Source: Alicyclobacillus sendaiensis NBRC 100866 (GTDB taxonomy: Bacteria; Bacillota; Bacilli; Alicyclobacillales; Alicyclobacillaceae). From it: 41,482 nucleotides of DNA. The notes under the pieces were generated by a model. The model worked only from the letters and a program-made list of their open reading frames with translations. It did no database searches and was not told the DNA's origin. Positions 15,895-23,596 of this stretch are shown here, one piece after another. The position numbers and the translations under genes were made by a program. The number at the start of each line of letters is the position of its first letter. Position 1 is the first letter of the stretch. The stretch spans positions 1 through 41,482 of the forward strand of contig NZ_BCRQ01000020.1 of NCBI RefSeq assembly GCF_001552675.1, written 5' to 3'.

Positions 15895-16995
15895 ATGTCA
15901 CTTCAGGCTGGGATTGTCGGCCTGCCGAACGTCGGCAAGTCCACACTGTTCAACGCCATCACGAAGGCCGGCGCGGAGGCGGCCAATTATCCCTTCTGCA
16001 CCATCGATCCGAATGTCGGCGTCGTCGAGGTTCCGGACCCGCGGCTCCAGGTCCTCGCGGACATCGTCCATCCCAAAAGGATTGTTCCGACGGCCTTTGA
16101 GTTCGTCGATATTGCCGGACTCGTCAAAGGGGCCAGCCAAGGGGAGGGCCTCGGCAATCGATTTCTCGCTCACATCCGCGAAGTCGACGCCATCGTGCAC
16201 GTGGTGCGCTGCTTTGAAAACAGCGACATCACCCATGTCGCCGGCACGGTGGACCCTCTTCGGGATATCGACATCATCAACGTGGAACTGATCCTCGCGG
16301 ACCTGGAGACCGTCGCGAAGCGGCTGGAACGGGCTCGCAAGAACATGAAGAGCGGCGACAAGCGGTTCAAAATCGAAGTGGAGGCGCTCGAGCGCCTTCA
16401 AGCTGCGCTCGAGTCCGAGCGGCCGGCGAGATCGGTCGAGCTGAACGAGGAAGAAGCGGGCATCCTCCGGGATCTTCACCTGCTGACCGCGAAACCGGTC
16501 CTCTACGCCGCCAACGTCGGGGAAGATGACATCTTGGATCCGTCTTCGAATCCCTACGTTCAACAGGTGGAGGAGAGGGCGAAGTCTGAGGGCTCCGAAG
16601 TGGTAGTGGTGTGCGCGCAGCTCGAGTCCGAGGTGGCGGAGCTTGAGGGCGAGGACCGCGACGCATTTCTGCGCGATCTCGGCCTCGAGGAGCCGGGACT
16701 CCATCGCCTGATTCGCAAGGCGTACCAGCTGCTCGGGCTCATCACGTTTTTCACCGCGGGCGAACCAGAGGTGAGGGCTTGGACCATCCGCCGAGGAACG
16801 AAGGCGCCGCAGGCCGCGGGCGTCATCCACTCCGACTTCGAACGGGGCTTCATCCGCGCGGAGGTGGTCGCGTACGAGGATCTGGTCGCGGCGGGAAGCT
16901 TCCAGGCGGCTCGAGAACAAGGGAAGATCCGCCTGGAAGGGAAGGACTACGTGGTCCAGGACGGCGACGTGTGCTATTTTCGCTTCAACGTGTGA
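15895..16995 (+). CDS. ychF: Redox-regulated ATPase YchF
   Basis: YchF/Ola1 is a conserved Obg-family P-loop protein that hydrolyses ATP in preference to GTP and associates with ribosomes. The 366-residue product has the usual length. It shows the P-loop [14 protein letters not shown] (9-22), [22 protein letters not shown], the altered base-recognition segment NVGEDD in place of NKxD, and a C-terminal TGS domain ([20 protein letters not shown]). The reading frame is open far upstream of 15895, but the family N-terminus and GAGGTG (15884-15889) fix ATG 15895. It matches Bacillus yyaF just upstream of rpsF. Confidence 0.97.
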   Translation: MSLQAGIVGLPNVGKSTLFNAITKAGAEAANYPFCTIDPNVGVVEVPDPRLQVLADIVHPKRIVPTAFEFVDIAGLVKGASQGEGLGNRFLAHIREVDAIVHVVRCFENSDITHVAGTVDPLRDIDIINVELILADLETVAKRLERARKNMKSGDKRFKIEVEALERLQAALESERPARSVELNEEEAGILRDLHLLTAKPVLYAANVGEDDILDPSSNPYVQQVEERAKSEGSEVVVVCAQLESEVAELEGEDRDAFLRDLGLEEPGLHRLIRKAYQLLGLITFFTAGEPEVRAWTIRRGTKAPQAAGVIHSDFERGFIRAEVVAYEDLVAAGSFQAAREQGKIRLEGKDYVVQDGDVCYFRFNV

Positions 16996-17027
16996 GCCGA
17001 GGCTTGGGCGGGTTGGCGCACTGGGCC

Positions 17028-17056
17028 TTGTGCAGGCAGGCGGATCGTGCTAGCAT
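17028..17056 (+). promoter_or_regulatory. Probable promoter of rpsF-ssb-rpsR
   Basis: TTGTGC (17028-17033) and TAGCAT (17051-17056) have a 17-base spacer in the 143-base gap after ychF, 83 bases before the rpsF ATG. Confidence 0.6.
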
Positions 17057-17095
17057 GGATCGACGGTGCACACTTGTTTGTGGCGCGCCATCCTT

Positions 17096-17111
17096 GCTCC
17101 CAACCGGGGGC
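17096..17111 (+). promoter_or_regulatory. Possible S6:S18-binding leader hairpin of rpsF
   Basis: GCTCCC (17096-17101) pairs with GGGGGC (17106-17111), one pair being T-G, around the loop AACC, giving ACCG at the loop edge. Known rpsF leaders bind the S6:S18 complex through a hairpin with CCG-type elements. The match is by eye and the full consensus was not tested. Confidence 0.3.
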
Positions 17112-17138
17112 CATTAGACCAGAAGGAGGTGTCACGGG

Positions 17139-17426
17139 ATGCGCCAGTACGAGACGATGTACATCGTGAATCCCTCTCTGGAAGCGGAGCAGACCGCAGA
17201 GGTGATTCAGCGGTACCAGTCCATTGTCACTGACAAGGGCGGTCAAATCGACGAACTTCAGGAGATTGGCAAGCGCCGCTTGGCGTACGAGATCGACGGC
17301 CACCGTGAGGGCTACTATGTGCTCATGAAGTTCACGTGCGACACGGAAACGCCGAAAGAGCTCGAGCGCCTCATGCGCATCGACGACAACGTGATTCGTT
17401 ATTTGACGGTCCGCGTCGGTGAGTGA
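17139..17426 (+). CDS. rpsF: 30S ribosomal protein S6
   Basis: S6 binds 16S rRNA with S18 in the platform of the small subunit. The 95-residue product has the family length and motifs: RQYETMYIVNPSLE at the start, then GGQIDELQEIGKRRLAYEIDGHREGYYVLMKF and a conserved DDNVIRYLTVRV at the end. A strong ribosome binding site AAGGAGGTG lies before ATG 17139. It is the first gene of the standard rpsF-ssb-rpsR operon; ssb begins 17 bases later. Confidence 0.98.
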   Translation: MRQYETMYIVNPSLEAEQTAEVIQRYQSIVTDKGGQIDELQEIGKRRLAYEIDGHREGYYVLMKFTCDTETPKELERLMRIDDNVIRYLTVRVGE

Positions 17427-17443
17427 ACGCGGAGGGGAAATAG

Positions 17444-17914
17444 ATGCTGAACCGAGTGATTCTGATCGGCCGCCTGACGGCGGATCCGGAGTTGCGATAC
17501 ACCAACAACGGCACAGCCGTCGCGTCGTTCACGCTCGCGGTAGACCGCATGCGGTCCGGACCGAACGGCGAACGCCAGACCGATTTCATCAACGTCGTGG
17601 TGTGGCAGAAGCAGGCCGAGGTGGTCGCGCAGTATCTCCAGAAGGGGAGACTGGCGGCGGTCGATGGCAGGCTGCAGATCCGGAGTTACGACAACCGCGA
17701 CGGACAACGCGTTCGCGTCGCCGAAGTGGTTGCCGAAACGGTCAGGTTCCTGGACCGCGGTCCGGACCAGGCCCAGGGGTCTGGCTACAGTGCGGCCGGC
17801 GCGCAAACTCGGCAGCAGCGGCCGACGCCTTCGTCGGCGCCTCCGTTTGAAGATGATCCATTCGCGGATGACAGTCAGTTGATCGATATCTCCGAGGACG
17901 ATCTTCCGTTTTGA
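17444..17914 (+). CDS. ssb: Single-stranded DNA-binding protein
   Basis: SSB coats single-stranded DNA during replication and repair and recruits partner proteins. The 156-residue product starts MLNRVILIGRLTADPELRY, followed by the OB fold to about residue 105 with FINVVVWQKQAE. A Gln/Pro/Ser-rich linker follows, and the acidic tip ISEDDLPF is the protein-interaction peptide. Its place between rpsF and rpsR is the SsbA arrangement of Firmicutes. Confidence 0.98.
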   Translation: MLNRVILIGRLTADPELRYTNNGTAVASFTLAVDRMRSGPNGERQTDFINVVVWQKQAEVVAQYLQKGRLAAVDGRLQIRSYDNRDGQRVRVAEVVAETVRFLDRGPDQAQGSGYSAAGAQTRQQRPTPSSAPPFEDDPFADDSQLIDISEDDLPF

Positions 17915-18001
17915 CCATCGCGCTGGACACCCCGTGCGAACATGCGAAGCGGATGGCCGCGGCGACGGCCCGCGGCAACAGCGCGCAAAGGAGGGAACAC
18001 G

Positions 18002-18232
18002 ATGCCACGCAAGGGTCGCGGCGGCAAGCGCCGCAAGGTGTGCCAGTACTGCGTTGACAAAATCGACTACGCGGACTACAAGGATGTGGCCCGCCTGAGC
18101 AAGTTTCTGACGGAGCGAGGCAAGATCTTGCCGCGCCGCATCACGGGCAACTGCGCGCGCCATCAGCGCCAGGTGACGGTGGCTATCAAGCGGGCGCGTC
18201 AGGTTGCGCTCCTGCCGTACACCACGGAGTGA
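18002..18232 (+). CDS. rpsR: 30S ribosomal protein S18
   Basis: S18 pairs with S6 on the 30S platform. The 76-residue product starts with a Lys/Arg-rich stretch [17 protein letters not shown] and has [25 protein letters not shown] and the conserved [20 protein letters not shown]. The frame is open 20 codons further upstream, but AAGGAGGG (about 17989-17996) precedes ATG 18002. A terminator hairpin follows directly. Confidence 0.98.
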   Translation: MPRKGRGGKRRKVCQYCVDKIDYADYKDVARLSKFLTERGKILPRRITGNCARHQRQVTVAIKRARQVALLPYTTE

Positions 18233-18241
18233 AGATGCGCC

Positions 18242-18290
18242 AAGGGCCGTTCGGGGTGGCGTGAGCCGCCGGCGAGCGGCCCTTTGTTGT
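18242..18290 (+). terminator. Terminator after rpsR
   Basis: AAGGGCCG (18242-18249) pairs with CGGCCCTT (18277-18284). An inner stem GGTGGC/GCCGCC lies within the loop. TTTGTTGTTTG follows, a T-rich but interrupted tail. It closes the rpsF operon. Confidence 0.8.
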
Positions 18291-18417
18291 TTGTGCGCAT
18301 GCCGCGTTGGTCGCGCGGAGGCAGATGACCCGAATTCGGCATTCAAGACCTCCATGCAGGACTATGGGTCTGGCCTGTGGAAGTGGAATGAAGCCGAATT
18401 GCGGGCGTCTGGGGGAA

Positions 18418-18729
18418 ATGGCCGTGGATGAAAGCATGGAAGACGTGCTGATGAAGCGCCTTCGGGCTCTCGAACATGAGCAGATGGACCTCTTGCAACA
18501 GGTTGTGGACGTCATGCGGCACGCCCTCACGGGAAATCACGCGATGTTCGTGGAGTCGTTGGCGAAGGTGGTGGGCATCGCGTACGTGATGGCCCAGGAG
18601 CTTGGCATTCCGCCGGAGCGTCTGGACCGGGAAGTGGTCATCGCGCTGATGACGATGCCGTTTGATCCCGAAAGCGATGGCGAGAAGGCCGCGAAGGAAG
18701 TCGCGCGATACCTGAAGGATCGCGGGTAA
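18418..18729 (+). CDS. MazG-like family protein
   Basis: This is a small helical protein, 103 residues from ATG 18418. It has MKRLRALEHEQMDLLQQVVDVMRHAL, then LAKVVGIAYVMAQELGIPPERLDREV and a final EKAAKEVARYLKDRG. The LAKVVG...AQELGI pattern resembles short proteins annotated as MazG-like in Firmicutes, which are relatives of nucleotide pyrophosphohydrolases. The acidic catalytic ExxE...ExxD set of true MazG is not obvious, so activity is doubtful. The start is uncertain: ATG 18418 and ATG 18436 are both possible and neither has a well-placed ribosome binding site; longer starts (18325, 18307) would add non-conserved residues. Confidence 0.6.
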   Translation: MAVDESMEDVLMKRLRALEHEQMDLLQQVVDVMRHALTGNHAMFVESLAKVVGIAYVMAQELGIPPERLDREVVIALMTMPFDPESDGEKAAKEVARYLKDRG

Positions 18730-18768
18730 TGGCGCCGTTTCGGGTGATTCGGCGCAGGATCTTCGGCT

Positions 18769-18797
18769 TTGCGTCTGCGCAAGGCAGTCGTTAGGAT
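18769..18797 (+). promoter_or_regulatory. Probable promoter of rplI-dnaB
   Basis: TTGCGT (18769-18774) and TAGGAT (18792-18797) are separated by 17 bases and lie 24 bases before the rplI start. Confidence 0.5.
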
Positions 18798-18821
18798 CTA
18801 GGGTACAGGGAGGTGGCCGCT

Positions 18822-19265
18822 GTGAAGGTCATCCTGCTTCAGGACGTGAAAGGACAGGGCAAACAGGGCGAAATCAAGGAAGTCAGCGAAGGGTACGCGA
18901 GAAACTTCTTGTTTCCTCGCAAGCTGGCGGAGGAGGCTACGCCACAAGCGCTCAAGGCCCTTGAAGACAAGCGGCGCAAGGAGGAGCGGCTCAAGGCGCA
19001 AGAACTGGCGGACGCGAAAGCCCTCGCGGAACGCCTCGACAATCTGAAGGTCACGATTCGCTCGCAGGTGGGCAAGGACGGCCGCCTGTTTGGCGCCATC
19101 ACGACGAAACACATCGCGGATGCTCTCAAAGCGCAAGGGTTTGACGTGGACAAGCGAAAAATTTCGCTGCCGGATCCCATCAAGTCTCTCGGAGGTCACA
19201 AGGTGACCATCAAGCTTCATCCTGAGGTCCATGTCCAGATCCTCGTGTATGTGGAAGCGGAGTGA
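18822..19265 (+). CDS. rplI: 50S ribosomal protein L9
   Basis: L9 is an elongated protein of the large subunit near the L1 stalk. The 147-residue product has the family N-domain [30 protein letters not shown] (the starting residues and the Gly/Lys-rich loop are typical), a long charged connecting helix (about 42-75), and the C-domain with [18 protein letters not shown]. An in-frame GTG at 18813 lies within the ribosome binding site AGGGAGG (18807-18813). GTG 18822 sits eight bases after that site and starts at the conserved first residue, so I chose it. dnaB overlaps or follows within nine bases. Confidence 0.97.
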   Translation: MKVILLQDVKGQGKQGEIKEVSEGYARNFLFPRKLAEEATPQALKALEDKRRKEERLKAQELADAKALAERLDNLKVTIRSQVGKDGRLFGAITTKHIADALKAQGFDVDKRKISLPDPIKSLGGHKVTIKLHPEVHVQILVYVEAE

Positions 19266-19273
19266 GGACCACC

Positions 19274-20653
19274 ATGGCGGCAGAGGAGACGCTGTGGCGC
19301 GATAGGGAAGCCGAGGCAGCGCTTCGCATGCCGCCGCACAATCTCGAGGCGGAGCAGGCGGTTCTCGGCGCCATGCTCATTTCGCCGGACGCGGTCGTCG
19401 AGGCACTGGAGATTCTCGAGGCGGACGACTTCTATCGCTCCGCGCACCAGGCCATCTTTCGCGCAATCCGCGAGGTGTACGAGACGGGCGATCCGGTCGA
19501 CATCATCACGGTGGCGTCGCGGCTGCGCACGTACGGCGACGTGCTCGACTCGGTCGGCGGGCCCGAATACCTGGCCGATCTCGCCGCGATCATGCCTACC
19601 GCGCTTCACGTCGTGCACTACGCCGAGATCGTGCGCGAGAAGGCGCTTTTGAGGCGCATCATCGCCGCTGGTACGCGGATTGCGGAGGCGGCATATGAGC
19701 CGGACGCGTCCGCGATGGAGGTGCTGGCGGACGCGGAGCGGCTGGTGCTCGAGCTCAGCCAACACCAGCGGACGCGGGATTTCACCCACATCTCCGACGT
19801 CCTGCAGACAACGTTCGAGCGGATTGAGCAGCTGTACGAGAGCGACGGCAACATCACGGGCGTTCCCACCGGCTACAGCGATCTCGACCGGATGACGAGC
19901 GGCTTTCAGAAGTCCGACCTCATCATCGTGGCGGCGCGCCCTTCGGTGGGGAAGACGGCGTTCGCGCTGAACATCGCGCAAAACGTCGCGGTTCAAGCTG
20001 GACTGCCCGTGGCCATCTTCTCGCTGGAGATGTCGAAGGATCAGCTTGTGCAACGCATGCTCTGTGCGGAGGCGTTCATCGACGGCCATAAGCTCCGCAA
20101 CGGCACGCTCGACGATGAAGACTGGCCCAAGTTGTCGATGGGCGTGACGACGCTCAGCAATTCGCCTATCTACATCGACGATACGCCGGGCATCACGGTC
20201 CCGGAGATGCGGAGTAAGCTCAGGCGTCTCAAGCTGGAACACGGGCTGGGGTTTGTCGTGATCGACTACCTGCAGCTCATCCACGGGCGGCGGATGGCCG
20301 GGGAGAACCGCCAGCAGGAGATCTCCGACATCTCGCGTTCGCTCAAGCAGTTGGCCCGCGAGCTCGAGGTGCCCATCCTCGCCTTGGCCCAGCTCAGCCG
20401 ATCCGTCGAGCAGCGCCAGGACAAGCGGCCGATGCTGTCGGATATCCGAGAGTCGGGTTCCATCGAACAGGACGCGGACGTGGTGGCGTTTTTGTATCGC
20501 GACGACTACTACAACCCCGACACGGAGAATCCGAACGTGGTCGAGGTGATCATCGCGAAGCAGCGCAACGGGCCCACGGGCAAAATTGAGCTCGTGTTCC
20601 TGAAGAACTTCAATAAGTTCGTGAATCTCGAACGTGTACACGCGGAGCCATGA
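19274..20653 (+). CDS. dnaB: Replicative DNA helicase DnaB
   Basis: This is the hexameric helicase that unwinds the replication fork (named dnaC in Bacillus subtilis). The 459-residue product has the N-terminal domain with PPHNLEAEQAVLGAML and the RecA-like domain with Walker A ARPSVGKTAF near 220-229. It also has FSLEMSKDQLVQRM, Walker B VIDYLQLI, ALAQLSRSVEQR and the AKQRNGPTG segment near the end. An upstream GTG at 19262 overlaps the rplI stop and would add four residues; ATG 19274 with GAGGA six bases upstream is slightly preferred. No intein is present. Its stop overlaps the next start (ATGA). Confidence 0.97.
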   Translation: MAAEETLWRDREAEAALRMPPHNLEAEQAVLGAMLISPDAVVEALEILEADDFYRSAHQAIFRAIREVYETGDPVDIITVASRLRTYGDVLDSVGGPEYLADLAAIMPTALHVVHYAEIVREKALLRRIIAAGTRIAEAAYEPDASAMEVLADAERLVLELSQHQRTRDFTHISDVLQTTFERIEQLYESDGNITGVPTGYSDLDRMTSGFQKSDLIIVAARPSVGKTAFALNIAQNVAVQAGLPVAIFSLEMSKDQLVQRMLCAEAFIDGHKLRNGTLDDEDWPKLSMGVTTLSNSPIYIDDTPGITVPEMRSKLRRLKLEHGLGFVVIDYLQLIHGRRMAGENRQQEISDISRSLKQLARELEVPILALAQLSRSVEQRQDKRPMLSDIRESGSIEQDADVVAFLYRDDYYNPDTENPNVVEVIIAKQRNGPTGKIELVFLKNFNKFVNLERVHAEP

Positions 20654-21123
20654 ACGAAGAGCGGACGGATCTGCTGTACTCGGCGGCGGACGCGGCGGAA
20701 CGCGAGCTTCGCCTGACGCGCCGGGAACGGCGAAAGCGAATGGAAAAGGCGCGCAAGCGCCGGAAGAGGCGGCGCAGACGGCGCATGCGGCGCGTGCGGA
20801 TGTGGCGAGCGATACGCAGTCTGCGGTTTTGGACGCGGGCGCTCGCCGCCTTCGCCGTGGCGCTCATGTTCGCGTTCTGGGCGCGATTTGCCTATGTGTA
20901 CGACATCCCGGCGTATGTGGCGCCATACCTTCCGCCGCACGTGACGGCGTACGTGACGGTGAAGAGTTGGTGGTTCGGCCCGCCGGTCATCGACGTGGCC
21001 GCCTATGAGCCGGATTTCGGAGTCCTGAGCGTCTCCAACCCGTATGACGTGCTCCTCCAGAACATGGGCACGTACGCGTCCGTTGTTTCGCACCCGCGCA
21101 TCGTCTGGGCGAGATCGTCCTGA
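20650..21123 (+). CDS. Arginine-rich single-pass membrane protein, unknown
   Basis: I do not recognise this 157-residue protein. Residues 20-56 are extremely basic: a run of Arg/Lys including RKRRKRRRRRRMRR. A single transmembrane segment follows (about 62-82, LAAFAVALMFAFWARFAYVYD), then a neutral C-terminal domain of about 70 residues with WWFGPPVIDVAAYEPDFGVL. By the positive-inside rule the basic stretch is cytoplasmic and the C-terminal part is outside. The start ATG overlaps the dnaB stop by four bases, so it is coupled to dnaB, and walR begins 14 bases after its end. The location suggests a link between replication and the cell-envelope stress system, or simply a structural membrane protein. 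Confidence 0.85.
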   Translation: MNEERTDLLYSAADAAERELRLTRRERRKRMEKARKRRKRRRRRRMRRVRMWRAIRSLRFWTRALAAFAVALMFAFWARFAYVYDIPAYVAPYLPPHVTAYVTVKSWWFGPPVIDVAAYEPDFGVLSVSNPYDVLLQNMGTYASVVSHPRIVWARSS

Positions 21124-21137
21124 GAGGAGGGGATGAC

Positions 21138-21830
21138 ATGCCTGCGCACATTTTGGTGGTCGAAGACGAGGAGCCCATCGCGAACATCCTCCGCTTCGCG
21201 CTGGAGCGCGAGGGGTACAGGGTCTCCTGCGCGTACGACGGGGCGGAGGCCTTAGAGCGCTGGCGAGCCCTCCAGCCGGACCTCGTCCTGCTCGACGTGA
21301 TGTTGCCGGAGGTCGACGGTTTCGACGTGCTCCGCGCCATCCGCCAGGCGTCGGGCGTGCCGGTGATTATCCTCACGGCCAAGGATGACGAGGTCGACAA
21401 GGTGCTCGGGCTGGAGCTTGGTGCGGACGACTACGTCACCAAGCCGTTCAGCACGCGCGAGCTGGTGGCGCGCGTCAAGGCCAACCTGCGGCGCGCATCC
21501 GACGTGCTGCGGGAGCACCGGGACAACGAGCGGTACGTCGTCCAGGACCTCGTGATCGATCTCGCCGAATACACGGTCACCAAGGCGGGCCAGCCGATTC
21601 CGCTCACGCACCGGGAGTTTCAAGTCCTCGCCGTGCTCGCCGCTCATCCCGGGCGCGTGTTCACGCGTGATCAGCTGGTGGACCAGGTCTGGGGCACCGA
21701 CTACGTGGGCGACACGCGGGCGGTGGATGTGACCATCCGGCGGCTGCGCGAGAAGCTGGAACCCGATCCGAGCCAGCCGAGGTACGTGCTGACGCGCCGC
21801 GGCGTCGGCTACTATGTGAGGAATGAATGA
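21138..21830 (+). CDS. walR: Response regulator WalR (YycF)
   Basis: WalR is the essential OmpR-family regulator of cell-wall metabolism in low-GC Gram-positive bacteria. The 230-residue product has a receiver domain with the acidic pocket VEDEE, phospho-acceptor Asp53 (LLDVMLP) and the conserved Lys in YVTKPFS. A winged-helix DNA-binding domain (about 130-230) carries LTHREFQVLAVLAAHPGRVFTRDQL and VDVTIRRLREKLE. GAGGAGGGG precedes ATG 21138. The adjacent walK, walH, walI and walJ genes confirm the identification. Confidence 0.97.
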   Translation: MPAHILVVEDEEPIANILRFALEREGYRVSCAYDGAEALERWRALQPDLVLLDVMLPEVDGFDVLRAIRQASGVPVIILTAKDDEVDKVLGLELGADDYVTKPFSTRELVARVKANLRRASDVLREHRDNERYVVQDLVIDLAEYTVTKAGQPIPLTHREFQVLAVLAAHPGRVFTRDQLVDQVWGTDYVGDTRAVDVTIRRLREKLEPDPSQPRYVLTRRGVGYYVRNE

Positions 21831-23596
21831 TGCGGTTCCGAAGCCTGCGCGTGAAGCTCGTCATGGTGTACACGCTGCTTATCCTGTTTGCCGTGGAGCT
21901 CATCGGCGCGTACTTCGTCCAGGCGCTAACGTCCTCGCTCGTGCGCAATCAGGCGCAGACCGCGCGCACGCAGGCGCAGCTCATGGCCACCCTCATCGCG
22001 CCGGAGCTCGCGCCGGGGGCGCGCGCCTCCAACAGCGCCGTGGCCAATCTCCTGCAGTCGGTGCCCCAGTTTTTGAACGGCACCGTGTACGTCCTCAACC
22101 AGAGCGGCTACGTGATGTACACCACGGCCGGCGGCGCGCTCGTGGGGCAGAAGCGGATTGACTCGGTTGCCACGCAGGCGCTGCTCCACCGCACCTTTGC
22201 GCAGTCCGTGCGCTATGATCCCCTGTCGAAGAGCCACCTGCTCGCCGTGGCCGTGCCCGTGACGCTGCACGGGACGTATCTCGGCGTGCTCGAATACGTC
22301 TTGTCCATCCAGTCCACCTACGAGACCATCCACCAAGCCACCACTATCTTCTACACCGGTTCCATCGGCGTTCTGGCCATCGTGATGATCCTCGGGGCCA
22401 TCGTCGCGCGCGCCCTGACGCGCCCCGTCATCGAGGTCACGCGCCAGGCGGAGGTGATGGCGCGTGGAGACTTCTCGCAGCGCCTCGAGGCCACGAGCAA
22501 CGACGAAATTGGCGATCTCGTCGTGTCCATCAACCACCTCGCCGACGAGCTTGAGGAGGCCATCGCGGCGAACCGGTTGGAGCAGGAGCGGCTGCGAGCG
22601 GTCATCACGTCGATGGGCGAGGGCGTGATCGTCCTCGATTCGTCCGGGCAGGTGCTCATGATGAACCGCGCGGCGAGGCAGATGTTGGCCCAGGCCGCGG
22701 GCGGCGAAGAGGAGGCCATCCGGCAGCTCGAACTGGACCGGCTGATGCAGGGCGATATGGCGACGGGCGTGCGCGAGGTGCGGGTGATTGGCGACACCAT
22801 CTTTCACGTCATCCTGACGAGCGTGCAGCGCCGCGGCCAGGTGGACGGCTACGTCGCGGTGGTCCGGGACGTGACCGAGCAGGAGAAACTCGACCAGGCG
22901 CGCCGGGACTTCGTGAGCAACGTGTCGCACGAGCTGCGCACGCCGCTCACCACGGTCAAATCGTACATCGAGGTCATGCGCGATCTCGGCGAGGACGAGG
23001 CGGAGACGAAGCGCGAGTTCCTCGAGGTCATCGCGCGCGAGACGGATCGCATGGTGCGGCTGACGCGGGATTTGCTCCTGTTGTCGGGCCTAGACCGCGG
23101 AGGGCCGCGGAGCGTGGAGATGCGGGCCATTCCGGTGCACGGGCTGTTGAAAGGCGTGGTGGAGCGGTTTCAGCTCCAGGCGGCAAAGCAGGAGTTGTCG
23201 CTTCGCGTGCACCTGACGCCGCGCCAGGATGTGTGCGTGTATGGGGACGAGGACATGGTTAACCGGGTGCTCGACAACGTCCTGTCGAACGCGCTCAAAT
23301 ACACGCCGCCGGGCGGGCGCATTGACGTGCGCGCGGACGTGGCCGCCGAGCATGTGACCTTCATCATCTCGGACACCGGCATCGGCATTCCGGCCGAGGA
23401 TCTGCCGCACGTCTTCGAACGGTTCTACCGGGTCGAAAAGGGGCGGAGCCGGCGGGGCGGGGGCACCGGGCTCGGGCTGGCCCTGGCCCGGGAGATGGTC
23501 GAGCGCATGGGCGGCGACATCCGAATGGAGAGCGAGGTACAGCGCGGCACAACCGTGTACGTGACGCTCCGCCGCGCGGAGGAGGATGCCGCATGA
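21830..23596 (+). CDS. walK: Sensor histidine kinase WalK (YycG)
   Basis: WalK phosphorylates WalR in response to cell-wall state. The 588-residue product has TM1 (about 10-30), an extracellular domain, TM2 (about 178-198) and a HAMP domain. A PAS domain follows (about 250-350), then HisKA with His367 in NVSHELRTP and an ATPase domain with NVLSNALKY, DTGIGIP and GGGTGLGLALA. ATG 21830 shares one base with the walR stop. ATG 21827, one codon earlier, is also possible, but spacing from GAGG favours 21830. The gene overlaps walH by four bases. Confidence 0.96.
   Translation: MRFRSLRVKLVMVYTLLILFAVELIGAYFVQALTSSLVRNQAQTARTQAQLMATLIAPELAPGARASNSAVANLLQSVPQFLNGTVYVLNQSGYVMYTTAGGALVGQKRIDSVATQALLHRTFAQSVRYDPLSKSHLLAVAVPVTLHGTYLGVLEYVLSIQSTYETIHQATTIFYTGSIGVLAIVMILGAIVARALTRPVIEVTRQAEVMARGDFSQRLEATSNDEIGDLVVSINHLADELEEAIAANRLEQERLRAVITSMGEGVIVLDSSGQVLMMNRAARQMLAQAAGGEEEAIRQLELDRLMQGDMATGVREVRVIGDTIFHVILTSVQRRGQVDGYVAVVRDVTEQEKLDQARRDFVSNVSHELRTPLTTVKSYIEVMRDLGEDEAETKREFLEVIARETDRMVRLTRDLLLLSGLDRGGPRSVEMRAIPVHGLLKGVVERFQLQAAKQELSLRVHLTPRQDVCVYGDEDMVNRVLDNVLSNALKYTPPGGRIDVRADVAAEHVTFIISDTGIGIPAEDLPHVFERFYRVEKGRSRRGGGTGLGLALAREMVERMGGDIRMESEVQRGTTVYVTLRRAEEDAA

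Noticed and set aside
18526-18540. Half Noc site (CGGGAAAT) in the MazG-like gene
   Set aside because: Only 10 of 14 match, and the left arm is wrong.
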